A stretch of DNA of 64,000 bases from Sphingopyxis italica. Its GTDB lineage: Bacteria > Pseudomonadota > Alphaproteobacteria > Sphingomonadales > Sphingomonadaceae. Each line of letters starts with the position of its first letter. Position 1 is the stretch's first letter. Positions 50,519 through 60,119 of this stretch are shown here, piece after piece. The notes below the pieces were generated by a model. The model was not told where the DNA came from, ran no database searches, and was given only the letters and a program-made list of their open reading frames with translations. The stretch lies in the NCBI RefSeq assembly GCF_011926545.1, contig NZ_JAATIT010000001.1, positions 186,001-250,000 of the forward strand, in the 5' to 3' direction. The position numbers and the translations under genes are program-made.

Positions 50519-50549
50519 ATCCTCCCCATCGCTGCGCGACAGGGAGGAT
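50519..50549. terminator. Convergent-gene hairpin, ATCCTCCC/GGGGAGGAT family
   Basis: ATCCTCCC and GGGAGGAT form the stem around CATCGCTGCGCGACA; an A-run (50514-50519) on the left reads as a T-run for the minus-strand porin transcript. It separates the hydroxyacid oxidase and porin genes. Confidence 0.7.
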
Positions 50550-50564
50550 CGTCCGACCAGACGA

Positions 50565-51314
50565 TCAGAAAGATGCGCCGAGCGTGAAGACCACGGTCGG
50601 ATCGTAAAGCGTATCGACCGCCTTCACCCCCGTCTTCTTGACATCGGTATCGATATATTGCGCCGAAAGGGTCAGCGGCCCGGCGGCGAAGGACGCACCC
50701 ACCGACCAGTCGACATATTGGCCGTCGGGCGACACGAGCCCAAGCGAGCCGTCATTATAGCCGATCCCGGCGGTCAGCGTGACCGGGGTGCCGGGAATGC
50801 CGTATCCGGCGCCCAAGTTCAGATAGATATTGTCCTGATCGCCGAGCGAATCCTGCTTGGGCGCATAGGCGACCATGCCGGTGACCGAGACCGGGCCGAT
50901 GTCGTGCGACAGCTTGCCGATGCCTTCGAAATAGTCGGTCGGCGCGCCGCCGTCGTCGCTGCCCGGATAGGTGTACCAGGTGACGCCGATGTCGGCCGTC
51001 GTGCCCGGCGCGATTTCGGTGTTGAAGCCGCCATAGACGTCGAGCTCGAACTTGCCATAGGCGGGGCTGTCGGGAAGCGACGATCCCCAGACCCCGGCAT
51101 AGAAGCCGCTTTCGTGGCTGACGGTCAGCGTCGGCTGCACCGCGACCTTTTCGTTCGACAGCGAAATGCCGCGGAACCGATAGTCGCTCGTCACCGCGAT
51201 GCCGCCCGACAGCGTGAGCGGGCCGGCGGCTTCTTCTTCCTGGGCAAAGGCCGGGGTGGACATCGCCGTCGCGGCGACAAGCGCGCCAAGGCACGCGCGT
51301 ACGAGAATTTTCAT
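50565..51314 (-). CDS. TorF family putative porin (Gcw_chp), paralogue 1
   Basis: 249 residues with a signal peptide (KILVRACLGALVAATAMSTPAFA). The barrel starts [20 protein letters not shown], the family (TIGR02001) signature, and ends VVFTLGASF with a terminal Phe for outer-membrane insertion. The family is thought to form small-solute channels. The ATG at 51314 is chosen because it starts the signal peptide. It is a tandem paralogue of the next gene, with 235 bases between them for its own promoter. Confidence 0.9.
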   Translation of the reverse strand: MKILVRACLGALVAATAMSTPAFAQEEEAAGPLTLSGGIAVTSDYRFRGISLSNEKVAVQPTLTVSHESGFYAGVWGSSLPDSPAYGKFELDVYGGFNTEIAPGTTADIGVTWYTYPGSDDGGAPTDYFEGIGKLSHDIGPVSVTGMVAYAPKQDSLGDQDNIYLNLGAGYGIPGTPVTLTAGIGYNDGSLGLVSPDGQYVDWSVGASFAAGPLTLSAQYIDTDVKKTGVKAVDTLYDPTVVFTLGASF

Positions 51315-51549
51315 GGACAGATCCCTGTTAGTGGATGGATCGTCCCTGCCTGCCGCACGGCTGCCGGCCTCTGTTCGGGCTAGTCCCGTCGTGCGTGCGT
51401 CGATCTTCACCAGATTGGTGCGGCGCACAAACGAAAAAGCCGCATCCGCCGCGTTAAAACGGCGCCATGCGACTTTTGTGCAACAGATGATTAGGAATAT
51501 ATGCGGCGGATGAAATTATGTTACGCGAAATTCCCCGCCCGACGCGCGA

Positions 51550-52302
51550 TCAGAAGGCAAGGCCGAGCGTGAATACGACCGTCGGGTCGTAAAGCGTGTC
51601 GACCGCTCTCACCCCCGTCTTCGCAATATCGGTGTCGATATAGCGCGCCGATAGCGTCGCCGGGCCGACGACATAGGACGCGCCGAGCGACCAGTCGACA
51701 TAGTCGCCCGGGGGCGCGGTCAGCGCGAGCGAGCCGTCGGAATAGCCGACCCCGGCGTGGACCGTGACCGGCGTATTGGGGATGCCCGACGAAACGCCGA
51801 GGTTATAATACCAGCTGTCGCCCATCGACCGCTGCGCGGGCGCATAGGCGACGGTCCCGGTCGCCGAAAGCGGGCCGATGTCGTGCGACAGCTTGCCGCT
51901 GAACTCGACATAGTCGGCAGGTCCGGCCCAGCTCCGGTTGCCGGGATAGCCGTACCAGATCACTCCGGCATCGACCGAAGTGCCGGGCGCGATCTCGGTC
52001 GCATAGCCGCCATAGAGGTCGAGCTCGAACTTTCCCGACAGCGGATTGTCGGGCATCGTCGACCCCCAGACGCCGGCGTAAAAGCCGCTTTCGTGGCTGA
52101 GCGTCAGGCTCGGTTGCAGCGCGATTTCCTCGTCCGACAGCGAAATTCCGCGGAAACGATAGTCGCTGACGACCGCGACCTCGCCCGACAGCGAAAGCGG
52201 GCCGCCGCCGCCGGTAATCGGGTCATCCTGGGCAAAAGCGGGGGCCGACATGGCCGCGGCCGCGAACAGCAGGCCAGCGCCGGCCGTGTCGAAAAAACGC
52301 AT
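51550..52302 (-). CDS. TorF family putative porin (Gcw_chp), paralogue 2
   Basis: 250 residues; signal peptide ending SAPAFAQ, then [20 protein letters not shown] and a C-terminus VVFTLGLAF. It aligns with paralogue 1 along its whole length, including [13 protein letters not shown] and [18 protein letters not shown], the latter nearly identical in both. Tandem duplication is the simple explanation. Divergent from ispG, with 191 bases between start codons. Confidence 0.9.
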   Translation of the reverse strand: MRFFDTAGAGLLFAAAAMSAPAFAQDDPITGGGGPLSLSGEVAVVSDYRFRGISLSDEEIALQPSLTLSHESGFYAGVWGSTMPDNPLSGKFELDLYGGYATEIAPGTSVDAGVIWYGYPGNRSWAGPADYVEFSGKLSHDIGPLSATGTVAYAPAQRSMGDSWYYNLGVSSGIPNTPVTVHAGVGYSDGSLALTAPPGDYVDWSLGASYVVGPATLSARYIDTDIAKTGVRAVDTLYDPTVVFTLGLAF

Positions 52303-52493
52303 CAATAGTCTCTCATGCCTGGCCGGAAACCGCCGATCGCGCCGCGCAGCGCAACAAAGCCGTCGCCTCATATCGGTTCAGCATAGGGGCGCGGCGGTCC
52401 CGCCACAAGCCGCACGCCGTGGCTTGGCTTTGCCAATCGGGCGCCGGGCGGCTAAAGAGCGGCGCATATCTCCCTCTCGACCGAGCCCCAACC

Positions 52494-53645
52494 ATGAGCG
52501 ATCACAATCCCGGCCTGCGCCCTTGGCGCGATATTGCACGGCGCGAATGCCGTCAGATCATGGTCGGCAACGTCCCCGTCGGCGGCGGCGCGCCGATCAG
52601 CGTCCAGACGATGACCAACACGCTGACGTCCGACCCCGTCGCGACGATCGACCAGATCCGCCGCTGCGAGGAAGCGGGCGCCGACCTGATCCGCGTCTCC
52701 TGCCCCGATACCGATTCGACCGCCGCGCTTGGGGCAATCGTCCGCGCGGCGCGCATCCCGATCATCGCCGACATCCATTTCCACTATAAGCGCGCGCTCG
52801 AAGCCGCCGACGCCGGCGCCGCGTGCCTGCGCATCAACCCCGGCAATATCGGCAGCAGCGAGCGCGTCGGCGAGGTCGTGCGCGCCGCCAAGGCGAACGG
52901 CTGCGCGATCCGCATCGGCGTCAACGCGGGGTCGCTCGAGAAAGACCTGCTCGAAAAATATGGCGAACCCTGCCCCGAGGCGCTCGTCGAAAGCGCGCTC
53001 GACCATATCAAGCTGCTCCAGGACCATGATTTCCACGACTATAAGGTGGCGGTGAAGGCGAGCGACGTCTTCCTCGCGGTCGCCGCCTATGCGCAGCTCG
53101 CCGACGCGGTCGACTGCCCGCTCCACCTCGGCATCACCGAAGCCGGCGGGCTGATCGGCGGCACCGTCAAGAGCGCGCTCGGCATCGGCAACCTGCTCTG
53201 GGCGGGCATCGGCGACACGATCCGCGTCAGCCTCTCGGCCGAGCCCGAAGAGGAAGTGCGCGTCGGCTATGAAATCCTGAAATCGCTGGGCCTCCGCACC
53301 CGCGGCGTCCGCGTCGTCTCCTGCCCCAGCTGCGCGCGCCAGGGCTTCGACGTCATCCGCACCGTCCAGGCGCTCGAGGATGCGCTGAGCCACATCAAGA
53401 CCCCGATGTCGCTCTCGGTCCTCGGCTGCGTCGTCAACGGCCCCGGCGAGGCGCGCGAAACCGACATCGGCATCACCGGCGGCGGCAACGGCAAGCATAT
53501 GGTCTTCCTGTCGGGCGTCACCGACCATCATGTCGAGGACGCCGACATGATCGGCCATATCGTCAAGCTCGTCGAAGCGAAGGCGGCCGAGATCGACGCG
53601 GGCAGCGCGGTGAGCATGGACGTGGCGCACGGCAAGGCGGCGTAA
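52494..53645 (+). CDS. ispG: 4-hydroxy-3-methylbut-2-en-1-yl diphosphate synthase
   Basis: 383 residues. TIM-barrel residues [17 protein letters not shown] and [14 protein letters not shown] are followed by the 4Fe-4S domain with Cys in [12 protein letters not shown] and [17 protein letters not shown]. It makes HMBPP in the MEP isoprenoid pathway using reduced ferredoxin or flavodoxin. The ATG at 52494 is preferred; upstream in-frame codons are antisense-like. Single gene ending at a terminator repeat. Confidence 0.97.
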   Translation: MSDHNPGLRPWRDIARRECRQIMVGNVPVGGGAPISVQTMTNTLTSDPVATIDQIRRCEEAGADLIRVSCPDTDSTAALGAIVRAARIPIIADIHFHYKRALEAADAGAACLRINPGNIGSSERVGEVVRAAKANGCAIRIGVNAGSLEKDLLEKYGEPCPEALVESALDHIKLLQDHDFHDYKVAVKASDVFLAVAAYAQLADAVDCPLHLGITEAGGLIGGTVKSALGIGNLLWAGIGDTIRVSLSAEPEEEVRVGYEILKSLGLRTRGVRVVSCPSCARQGFDVIRTVQALEDALSHIKTPMSLSVLGCVVNGPGEARETDIGITGGGNGKHMVFLSGVTDHHVEDADMIGHIVKLVEAKAAEIDAGSAVSMDVAHGKAA

Positions 53646-53696
53646 AGCGTCGCGGCGATCAGATTGGTCGGGGTGGGGAGCGGACGTTAGGCATTC

Positions 53697-53733
53697 CTGA
53701 TCCTCCCCATCGCTGCGCGACGGGGAGGATCAG
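53697..53733. terminator. Convergent-gene hairpin, ATCCTCCC/GGGGAGGAT family
   Basis: CTGATCCTCCCC and GGGGAGGATCAG form a perfect 12-bp stem around ATCGCTGCGCGAC, between the convergent ispG and trxB genes. Its loop is nearly identical to that of the 50519-50549 member. Confidence 0.75.
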
Positions 53734-53768
53734 GGTCCGCAGTCGGTCGTTAGCGGCCGTTTCGCTCC

Positions 53769-54734
53769 TTAGGCGTCCACCATCGCGTGATATTCGGCTT
53801 CGGCCAAAAAGCGTTCGGCGTCGAGCGCGGCCATGCAGCCCATGCCCGCGGCGGTCACCGCCTGACGATAGATTTTGTCGGTCACGTCGCCGGCCGCGAA
53901 GACGCCGGGGATCGCGGTCAACGACGTGCCCGGGGTCACTTCCAGATAGCCGTCGGCGTCGAGCGGCAGCTTGTCCTTGAACAATTCGGTCGACGGGCTG
54001 TGGCCGATCGCGACGAAGCCGCCGTCGGTGGGCTCAAAGCTCGCCTCGCCGGTGACGGTGTCGATCAGGTCGACGCCGACGAGCCCCGACACGCCTTCGC
54101 CCGCGACGAAGCGGTCGACCTTCTTGTTCCACAAGACCTTGATCTTGGGATTGGCGTGCAGCCGGTCCTGCAGGATCTTTTCGGCGCGCAAGCTGTCGCG
54201 GCGGTGGATCAGCGTCACATCGTCGCTATGGTTCGTCAGGTACAGCGCCTCCTCGACCGCGGTGTTGCCGCCACCGATCACGACGACCTTCTTGCCGCGA
54301 TAGAAGAAGCCGTCGCAGGTGGCACAGGCCGAGACGCCCTTGCCGCCGAGCTCCTGTTCGCCCGGAACGCCGAGCCATTTCGCCTGCGCACCCGTCGCGA
54401 TCACCAGCGTTTCGGCCATATAGACGTCGCCGCCGTCGCCGGTCAGCTTGAACGGGCGGCGCGACAGGTCGACGTCGACGATCGTGTCCCAGATCATGCT
54501 GGTGCCGACGTGCGTCGCCTGCGCGGTCATCTGTTCCATCAGCCACGGGCCCTGGATCACTTCGGCGAAACCCGGATAATTTTCGACGTCGGTGGTGATC
54601 GTCAACTGGCCGCCGGGCTGGAGCCCCTGCACCACGATCGGCATCATGCCCGCGCGCGCGGCATAGATGGCGGCCGAGAGACCGGCGGGGCCGGAGCCGA
54701 GGATGAGCATCTTGGTATGATGGACGGCGGGCAT
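53769..54734 (-). CDS. trxB: Thioredoxin-disulfide reductase
   Basis: 321 residues. The FAD motif is LILGSGPAGLSAAIYAARAG, the redox pair is SACATCDGFF, the NADPH motif is VVVIGGGNTAVEEALYL and the C-terminal FAD motif is IPGVFAAGDVTDK. It reduces thioredoxin with NADPH. The ATG at 54734 begins MPAVHHTKMLILG; the longer frame has an unlikely prefix. Confidence 0.97.
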   Translation of the reverse strand: MPAVHHTKMLILGSGPAGLSAAIYAARAGMMPIVVQGLQPGGQLTITTDVENYPGFAEVIQGPWLMEQMTAQATHVGTSMIWDTIVDVDLSRRPFKLTGDGGDVYMAETLVIATGAQAKWLGVPGEQELGGKGVSACATCDGFFYRGKKVVVIGGGNTAVEEALYLTNHSDDVTLIHRRDSLRAEKILQDRLHANPKIKVLWNKKVDRFVAGEGVSGLVGVDLIDTVTGEASFEPTDGGFVAIGHSPSTELFKDKLPLDADGYLEVTPGTSLTAIPGVFAAGDVTDKIYRQAVTAAGMGCMAALDAERFLAEAEYHAMVDA

Positions 54735-54827
54735 GGCGATCTTTCGTTGGCGGTGCGGGTAGGCACAGATGGGTGTTGCCAAGTGCGCTAGCAAGGGTCA
54801 CCTTCCGCGCCAAGGGGAGACTGGCGA

Positions 54828-55454
54828 ATGGCAAGCTGGTGGGAACGTCATGGAGTACCGCGCCTGATCAAATGCGCCTGTTCGCAGGGGCAGATCATGA
54901 AGGTCAGGAGCAAGGTCGTGCCGCGCGCGCGCGGGCATGTGCTCGAACTCGGCTGCGGCGGCGGGATCAACATGGAATTCTATCGTCCGGGGCAGATCGA
55001 GAGCTTCAGCGGGCTCGATCCCTCGCCCGAACTGCTCGCGATGAGCGTCGCCGCTGCGGCGGCGCACGGGATCGAGGCCGATATCCGCGAAGGCGTCGGC
55101 GAGGCGATGCCGTTCGCGAGCGGGTCGTTCGATACCGTCGTCACGACCTTCACCCTCTGTTCGGTCACCGATCAGGCGGCCGTGCTCGCCGAAATCCGCC
55201 GCGTGCTGAAGCCCGGCGGGACGGCGCTGTTCCTCGAACATGGCGCCGCGCCCGATGCGGGGGTCGCGAAATGGCAGCGGCGAATCGAGCCGGTCTGGAA
55301 GCGCATCGGCGGCAACTGCCACCTGACCCGCCCGATCGGCGACGCGTATGAAAAGGCGGGCTTCGCGGTCGACCGGCAGGCCGCCGCCTATATCCCGAAG
55401 ACACCGCGACCGTTCGGCTGGTACGAATATGGGGCCGCGCGCGTGCTGAGCTGA
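54828..55454 (+). CDS. Class I SAM-dependent methyltransferase
   Basis: 208 residues. Motif I is VLELGCGGGINMEFY, followed by FSGLDPSPELLAMSV, and the Methyltransf_11 region GEAMPFASGSFDTVVTTFTL with RRVLKPGGTALFLEHG. It resembles PMT/UbiE-like enzymes acting on small molecules or lipids. It is divergent from trxB with 93 bases between starts. Acceptor unknown. Confidence 0.88.
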   Translation: MASWWERHGVPRLIKCACSQGQIMKVRSKVVPRARGHVLELGCGGGINMEFYRPGQIESFSGLDPSPELLAMSVAAAAAHGIEADIREGVGEAMPFASGSFDTVVTTFTLCSVTDQAAVLAEIRRVLKPGGTALFLEHGAAPDAGVAKWQRRIEPVWKRIGGNCHLTRPIGDAYEKAGFAVDRQAAAYIPKTPRPFGWYEYGAARVLS

Positions 55455-55458
55455 CGGC

Positions 55459-56187
55459 TCAATCCTTCTCGCCCACCTCGACCAATCCGTGCCCGACGCT
55501 CACGCGCTCGTCGAAAACAAAGCAGCTGCCGTGCCAGCGGCTGTCACCCTCGGGCACCTGTTCGAGATAGGCCAATATGCCGCCCTTCAGGTGAACGACG
55601 TCCTCGACGCCCTCGTGGCGGAGGAAAGCGGTCGATTTTTCGCAGCGAATGCCGCCGGTGCAGAACATCGCGATCCGCTTGCCCGCGAAACGTTCGGCGT
55701 TGGCGCGCCACCAGTCGGGAAAGTCGCCGAAGCTTTTGGTTTCGGGATCGACCGCGCCCGCGAAGCTGCCGTAACCGACCTCGAACCCGTTGCGCGTGTC
55801 GATAAGTACCGTGTCCGGATCGTCGACGAGCGCGTTCCAGTCGGCGGGATCGACATAGGGCGCGGCACTCCGCGCGGGGTCGAGCCCGGGCACCTTGAGC
55901 GTGACGATTTCCTTTTTCAGCCGCACCTTCATCCGCTGGAACGGCATATCGGCGGCGGTCGAATATTTGACGTCGAGCGCGGCGCAATCGGGGAGCGCGC
56001 GGATATGGTCGATGACGACGGCGATCCCGGTTTCGCTCCCGGCGATGGTGCCGTTAATCCCTTCGCGCGCGAGCAGCAGCGTTCCTTTGATGTCGTGCGC
56101 GGTGCAGAGGTCGAGTAGCGGCTGGCGCAACATGGCGGGATCGTCGAACGAAGCGAAGCGGTAGAGGGCGGCGACGGTGTAGGTCAT
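55459..56187 (-). CDS. trhO: tRNA uridine(34) 5-hydroxylase TrhO (rhodanese domain)
   Basis: 242 residues. An N-terminal UPF0176-type domain (GTLLLAREGINGTIAGSE) precedes a rhodanese domain with the active Cys in AMFCTGGIRCEKSTAFL and the preceding LIDTRNGFEVGYGSFAGA. It introduces the 5-hydroxyl on U34 of certain tRNAs with prephenate-independent, oxygen-dependent chemistry. It converges on the methyltransferase gene with four bases between stop codons. The C-terminus lacks the Cys-rich extension of longer YceA proteins. Confidence 0.94.
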   Translation of the reverse strand: MTYTVAALYRFASFDDPAMLRQPLLDLCTAHDIKGTLLLAREGINGTIAGSETGIAVVIDHIRALPDCAALDVKYSTAADMPFQRMKVRLKKEIVTLKVPGLDPARSAAPYVDPADWNALVDDPDTVLIDTRNGFEVGYGSFAGAVDPETKSFGDFPDWWRANAERFAGKRIAMFCTGGIRCEKSTAFLRHEGVEDVVHLKGGILAYLEQVPEGDSRWHGSCFVFDERVSVGHGLVEVGEKD

Positions 56188-56227
56188 TTCTGCCGCCCCT
56201 TAAACAAAAGCCGCGGCCAAGGGAATA

Positions 56228-56359
56228 ATCCTCCCTGCCGCGGAGCGGTGGGGAGGGGGACCATGCGAAGCATGGTGGAGGGGAGCGACGGTGCGCCATG
56301 GCCCCCTCCGTCAGCGCTCCGCGCTGCCACCTCCCCATGGCTTCGCCACAGGGAGGATC
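56228..56359. repeat. Compound ATCCTCCC/GGGGAGGAT repeat between trhO and the GMC gene
   Basis: ATCCTCCCTG at the left and CACAGGGAGGAT at the right are the outer arms. Inside lie GGTGGGGAGGGGGACCATGC, GCATGGTGGAGGGG, CCCCCTCCGTC and CACCTCCCCATGGC, giving several nested stems within 132 bases. It is the longest member of the family whose simple forms sit at 41596, 50519 and 53697. Confidence 0.7.
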
Positions 56360-56365
56360 GGAAGC

Positions 56366-58381
56366 TCAGCGAAACGGATCGCCGCGCGCGGTCGCGTAAT
56401 GCGCCATCGCCATCGTGGTCCATTGCGCGTTGACGCGGATGCAGCTGGGAAACACGCTCGCGTCGGTGACGAGCACATTGGTCGTTCCGTGCACGCGGCA
56501 ATCGAGGTCGACGACGCCGTGCTGCGAATTCTCGTTGATCGCATTGCCGCCGTGCGGATGGCTGCTCGACAGGGTGACATCATCCTGTTCGCGGATCGCG
56601 TCGCGGAAAAAGGCGTCGACATCCATATCGGGCGTGACCTTCTGCCCCTTCGCCAGCGCGGGATAGCATTCGAGCGCGCCGGCGGCGAAATGCACCTTGG
56701 TCAGCGTCGCCATCGCGTCGCGCAGCACGGGAAGATCGTCGCTGGCGTCGAGCCGGAATTCGAGCTTGCCGTCCTTCACGCGCCCGCGGCGGTCGGCCGG
56801 AAACAATATGCCCGCCGAATGGACGCGGCCGAAATTCCTCATGCGCTCCGCATGATCGCCGAACCAGCCGGGCATCAGCGACGCCATCGACATCGGCGGC
56901 TGAAAATGGCTTTCAAGCAGATAGTCGCCGCAATCGACATAGCTCGACATCTGATCCTCGTCCCACGCGTCGCCGCCGACGCCGTCGGGCATCAGCGCGA
57001 CGACCGGCGAAGCGACGTTCAGGGAAATCTGATAGCCGGTGCGGTCGATGTCGCTGCGATCGAGCAGCTTCGACGATGCGATCGTGCCCGCCGCGACCAC
57101 CACCCCGACGCGGGCGCGGACGAGCCGCTTCGATCCGTCGGGCAAGACCAGCTTCACCGCTTCCGCCTCGCGGCGGCCGTCATAGGCGGTCTGCCAGACG
57201 ATTCGCTCGGCCTTGGTGTCCGGCAGGATGCGCGCCCCGAAATCGCGGCACGCCTCGGGCAAATAGGTCTGGGCGATCCCCATGCGGCGGCCATAGGCGC
57301 AGCCCGAATTGCAATAGCCGCAATAGGCACAGGCATTGACCGTGTTCGGCGGGCCGAAATTCTTGGCAAACCAGTCGGCGACGGCGCGCCGGTCGCGCGG
57401 GTTGCTCGACGTCGCGGCATAGCTGGTCCAGCCGTTGATCAGATGCGGGCCGTTGTGGCGCCCGCTGCGCGGTTCGATCGGCGCGATGCCGAGCCTCGCC
57501 TGCACCGCGTCATAGCTCGCGTGAAAGGCGGCGGCGTCGATCGGCGCGCCGATGCTCGCCCATTTGGCGAGCACGTCCGGCGCGTCGGGATGCGTGCGCC
57601 CGGCTTCGTTGACGCGCAAGCATATCCCATTGTTGATCGTCGACGACCCCCCGACGCAGCGTCCCTGAAACACGACGAAATCGCGGTTGGTCGAGGTTTG
57701 CAGCGCGCCATGTTTGTAAAGCCGCGCGATCATGTCGAGTTCGTGATGGGTGATCGCGGGACTGGGATAGAAAGGCCCCGCCTCGACGATCAGCACCTTG
57801 TAACCCTGCGCCGCGATGTTCCGCGCGGCGACCCCGCCCCCCGCGCCCGAACCGATGACGACGACGTCATATTCCTGCCCGACGCTGTCGGCGTCGAGGA
57901 TATGCGCGGGGTCGATTTCGCGTCCGTGGACCGGCGCCAGCGGCACGTCATAGTCGCCGCGCTGACGGAATTGGGGCAGCGTGAAACCGATCTGGCGGTG
58001 CACCGGATTGGCGGCGTTTGCGCCCTGGTCGCCGGGTGTCAGCCCCGGCTGCCAATGGCCGTAATAGCAGGCGTAGATGATGCCGCGCAGCCGCGCCATA
58101 TCCTGGAACAGGTCGATCTGGCTGTTCTTGAGGCGATCGGTCAGCCGCTCGACGCGGTCCGCGACGTCATTTTCGGTAAAGAAAGGTCCGCCGAGCACCA
58201 ACTCGGTCGCGGTTAGCGACAGCCGGATCTCGTCGAGCTTGGTTCCCCCGATTTTTTCGAACAGGTCGCAGACATTGGCGACGACCTGATCGGCCGAGAT
58301 CATCATCTCGGCTTCGTGAAAAAGCGCCTCGGTCAGCGCCTTCAGAAATTTGAGCTGCCCGAAATTGAACGGTGCCGTCAT
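56366..58381 (-). CDS. GMC family oxidoreductase with a cysteine cluster (long-chain alcohol oxidase-like)
   Basis: 671 residues. A helical N-terminal extension (about 1-140) resembles that of long-chain alcohol oxidases and gluconate dehydrogenase small subunits. Then the FAD motif VVVIGSGAGGGVAARNIA, FQGRCVGGSSTINNGICLR, and the C-terminal GMC motif SSSHPHGGNAIN with the catalytic His. A CAYCGYCNSGC segment near residue 350 has four Cys spaced CxxCxxCxxxC. The ATG at 58381 follows from MTAPFNFGQLKFLKA; frames further up run into antisense sequence of the next gene. Confidence 0.9.
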   Translation of the reverse strand: MTAPFNFGQLKFLKALTEALFHEAEMMISADQVVANVCDLFEKIGGTKLDEIRLSLTATELVLGGPFFTENDVADRVERLTDRLKNSQIDLFQDMARLRGIIYACYYGHWQPGLTPGDQGANAANPVHRQIGFTLPQFRQRGDYDVPLAPVHGREIDPAHILDADSVGQEYDVVVIGSGAGGGVAARNIAAQGYKVLIVEAGPFYPSPAITHHELDMIARLYKHGALQTSTNRDFVVFQGRCVGGSSTINNGICLRVNEAGRTHPDAPDVLAKWASIGAPIDAAAFHASYDAVQARLGIAPIEPRSGRHNGPHLINGWTSYAATSSNPRDRRAVADWFAKNFGPPNTVNACAYCGYCNSGCAYGRRMGIAQTYLPEACRDFGARILPDTKAERIVWQTAYDGRREAEAVKLVLPDGSKRLVRARVGVVVAAGTIASSKLLDRSDIDRTGYQISLNVASPVVALMPDGVGGDAWDEDQMSSYVDCGDYLLESHFQPPMSMASLMPGWFGDHAERMRNFGRVHSAGILFPADRRGRVKDGKLEFRLDASDDLPVLRDAMATLTKVHFAAGALECYPALAKGQKVTPDMDVDAFFRDAIREQDDVTLSSSHPHGGNAINENSQHGVVDLDCRVHGTTNVLVTDASVFPSCIRVNAQWTTMAMAHYATARGDPFR

Positions 58382-58461
58382 CGCCCTGCCCCCATTGCCC
58401 TGTGCCGCAAAATGCCGCGTTATAGGGGGGTGGAGCAAGCTGTATTGTATGGGATCGCCAA

Positions 58462-59085
58462 CTATGCGGTACGCGCGCGAGCCTCCACGGGCAGGAACGC
58501 CCGCACCGCCGCCATCGCACGCTCGACATAATCGGCCTTTTCGCCGACCGGCGCGACATAGTGCAGCGCCTCTTCGGCGGCCGCGACGCCCGCCAGCCGC
58601 GCGATGATCCACGCGGCAAGATATTGCGACGCGAGGCAGCCGCCAGCCGTCGCGACATTGCCGTGCGCGACGAAGGGCGCGTCGAGCACTTCGACGCCCG
58701 CCTCGATCACCCACGGCTTGGTGGTGAGGTCGGTGCAGGCGGGGAGATCGCCGATCAGCCCGAGCCTGGCGAGCAGCAGCGTCCCCGAACATTGCGCGCC
58801 GATGAGCTGGCGCGCCGAGTCGAGCCGGATGCGGCCGAGCATCAGCGGATCGGCGGCGATCTCGCGCGTCTTGATCCCGCTGCCGATGATCACCGCATCG
58901 GCCTTTGCCGCGAAGTCGAGCGGTTGCTGGCGTTCGATCGTCACGCCGTTCATCGAGGTGACGTGCGGCGTCGGCGCGGTGATATGCGCTTCCCAGCCCT
59001 GCCCGCGGAGGCGGTTCAATATGGCCGCGGCGACGAACGAATCGAGTTCGTTGAAGCCATCGAAGGTCAGCACCGCGATCTGCAC
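58462..59085 (-). CDS. DJ-1/PfpI family protein
   Basis: 207 residues with the flavodoxin-like fold. The nucleophile Cys sits in the elbow LIGAQCSGTLLLARLGL, with AVIIGSGIKTREIA before it and the family-specific TAGGCLASQYLAAWIIAR after. Members act as glyoxalases/deglycases, proteases or amidases; this group also includes isonitrile-hydratase-like and transcriptional-regulator-derived domains. No DNA-binding domain is present. It lies 80 bases upstream of the GMC gene, probably in the same transcript. Confidence 0.85.
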   Translation of the reverse strand: MQIAVLTFDGFNELDSFVAAAILNRLRGQGWEAHITAPTPHVTSMNGVTIERQQPLDFAAKADAVIIGSGIKTREIAADPLMLGRIRLDSARQLIGAQCSGTLLLARLGLIGDLPACTDLTTKPWVIEAGVEVLDAPFVAHGNVATAGGCLASQYLAAWIIARLAGVAAAEEALHYVAPVGEKADYVERAMAAVRAFLPVEARARTA

Positions 59086-59192
59086 ACAAAAAACTCCTGC
59101 GAAAAACGAGGGACCAAAAAGGCCCGCGCCTATACAGCGCCTTCGAAGATATCATCAACCCGGCGCGACCGCGCGGCGTCAGCCGAAAGCGA

Positions 59193-60110
59193 TCAGCGCA
59201 GCGCAATCGTCAGATGCGCGACCGTCACGATGTCCTTCAGCCGATCGCGAAGTTCCTCGTACGCCACATCGCCTTTCACTTCGACGATCGCCGCGCGCGC
59301 CTGTGGGCCAACGCGCCAGACGTGGAGATCGGTGACGACCGCCCCCGCCGCCTCGACCCGCGAGCGGATCGCCGCCGCGGCGTCATCATCGTTGGTGTCG
59401 AGCAGGATCGCCGCGGTATCGCGCATCAGCCCCGACGACCAGCGCGCGATGACGAGCGCGCCGACGATGCCCATGGCGGGGTCCATCCAGTAAAGCCCGA
59501 GATAGCGCCCCGCGAGCAATGCGCCGATCGCGAGCAGCGAGGTCAGCGCGTCGGCGAGGACATGGAAATAGGCCGAGCGGAGATTATTGTCGTGACCGGG
59601 ATGGTGGTGGGCGTGATCCTGGTCATGCCCATGATCATCGCCATGCCCGTGATGGTGGCGCCCGCCCATCAGGAGCAGCGCGCTGACGATATTGACCGCG
59701 AGGCCGAGCACCGCGACAAGCGTCGCGCTCGCGAAATCGACACGCACCGGATCGATCAGGCGCAGGAAGGATTCGACCGCGATGCCGATCGCGAAGATGC
59801 CGAGGATCAGCGCCGAGGCGAAGCCGGTCAGATCGCCGACCTTGCCGGTGCCGAAGCTGTAGCGCGGATCGTGGCGATGTTGCTTGGCGTAGCGATAGGC
59901 GAGCGCGGCCAGGCCGAGCGCGCCGGCGTGGGTCGCCATATGAAAGCCGTCGGCGAGCAGCGCCATCGACCCGGTCCAGTAACCCGCCGCGATCTCCGCA
60001 ACCATCATCACCGCGGTCAGCGCGACCACCCACAGCGTGCGCTTCGCATTCTCGTCGTGCGAGGCACCGAGGAAATCGTGCAGATGTTGGGTGGGGACGG
60101 ATTCGGACAT
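59193..60110 (-). CDS. dmeF: Cobalt/nickel efflux transporter DmeF (cation diffusion facilitator)
   Basis: 305 residues and six membrane spans. The transport-site motifs are LLADGFHMATHAG (HxxxD-type with Asp and His) and YFHVLADALTSLLA. A His/Asp-rich cytoplasmic loop (about 152-180, GRHHHGHGDDHGHDQ) binds metal. The C-terminal cytoplasmic domain ends with VTDLHVWRVGPQARAAIVEV. It exports Co(II) and Ni(II). It lies nine bases after dmeR. Confidence 0.93.
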   Translation of the reverse strand: MSESVPTQHLHDFLGASHDENAKRTLWVVALTAVMMVAEIAAGYWTGSMALLADGFHMATHAGALGLAALAYRYAKQHRHDPRYSFGTGKVGDLTGFASALILGIFAIGIAVESFLRLIDPVRVDFASATLVAVLGLAVNIVSALLLMGGRHHHGHGDDHGHDQDHAHHHPGHDNNLRSAYFHVLADALTSLLAIGALLAGRYLGLYWMDPAMGIVGALVIARWSSGLMRDTAAILLDTNDDDAAAAIRSRVEAAGAVVTDLHVWRVGPQARAAIVEVKGDVAYEELRDRLKDIVTVAHLTIALR

Positions 60111-60119
60111 CAGCGCACC

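Noticed and set aside
58382-59206. N-terminal extension of the GMC oxidoreductase to 946 codons
   Set aside because: The extension is an off-frame reading of the DJ-1 gene; the family start MTAPFNFGQ at 58381 is far more plausible.
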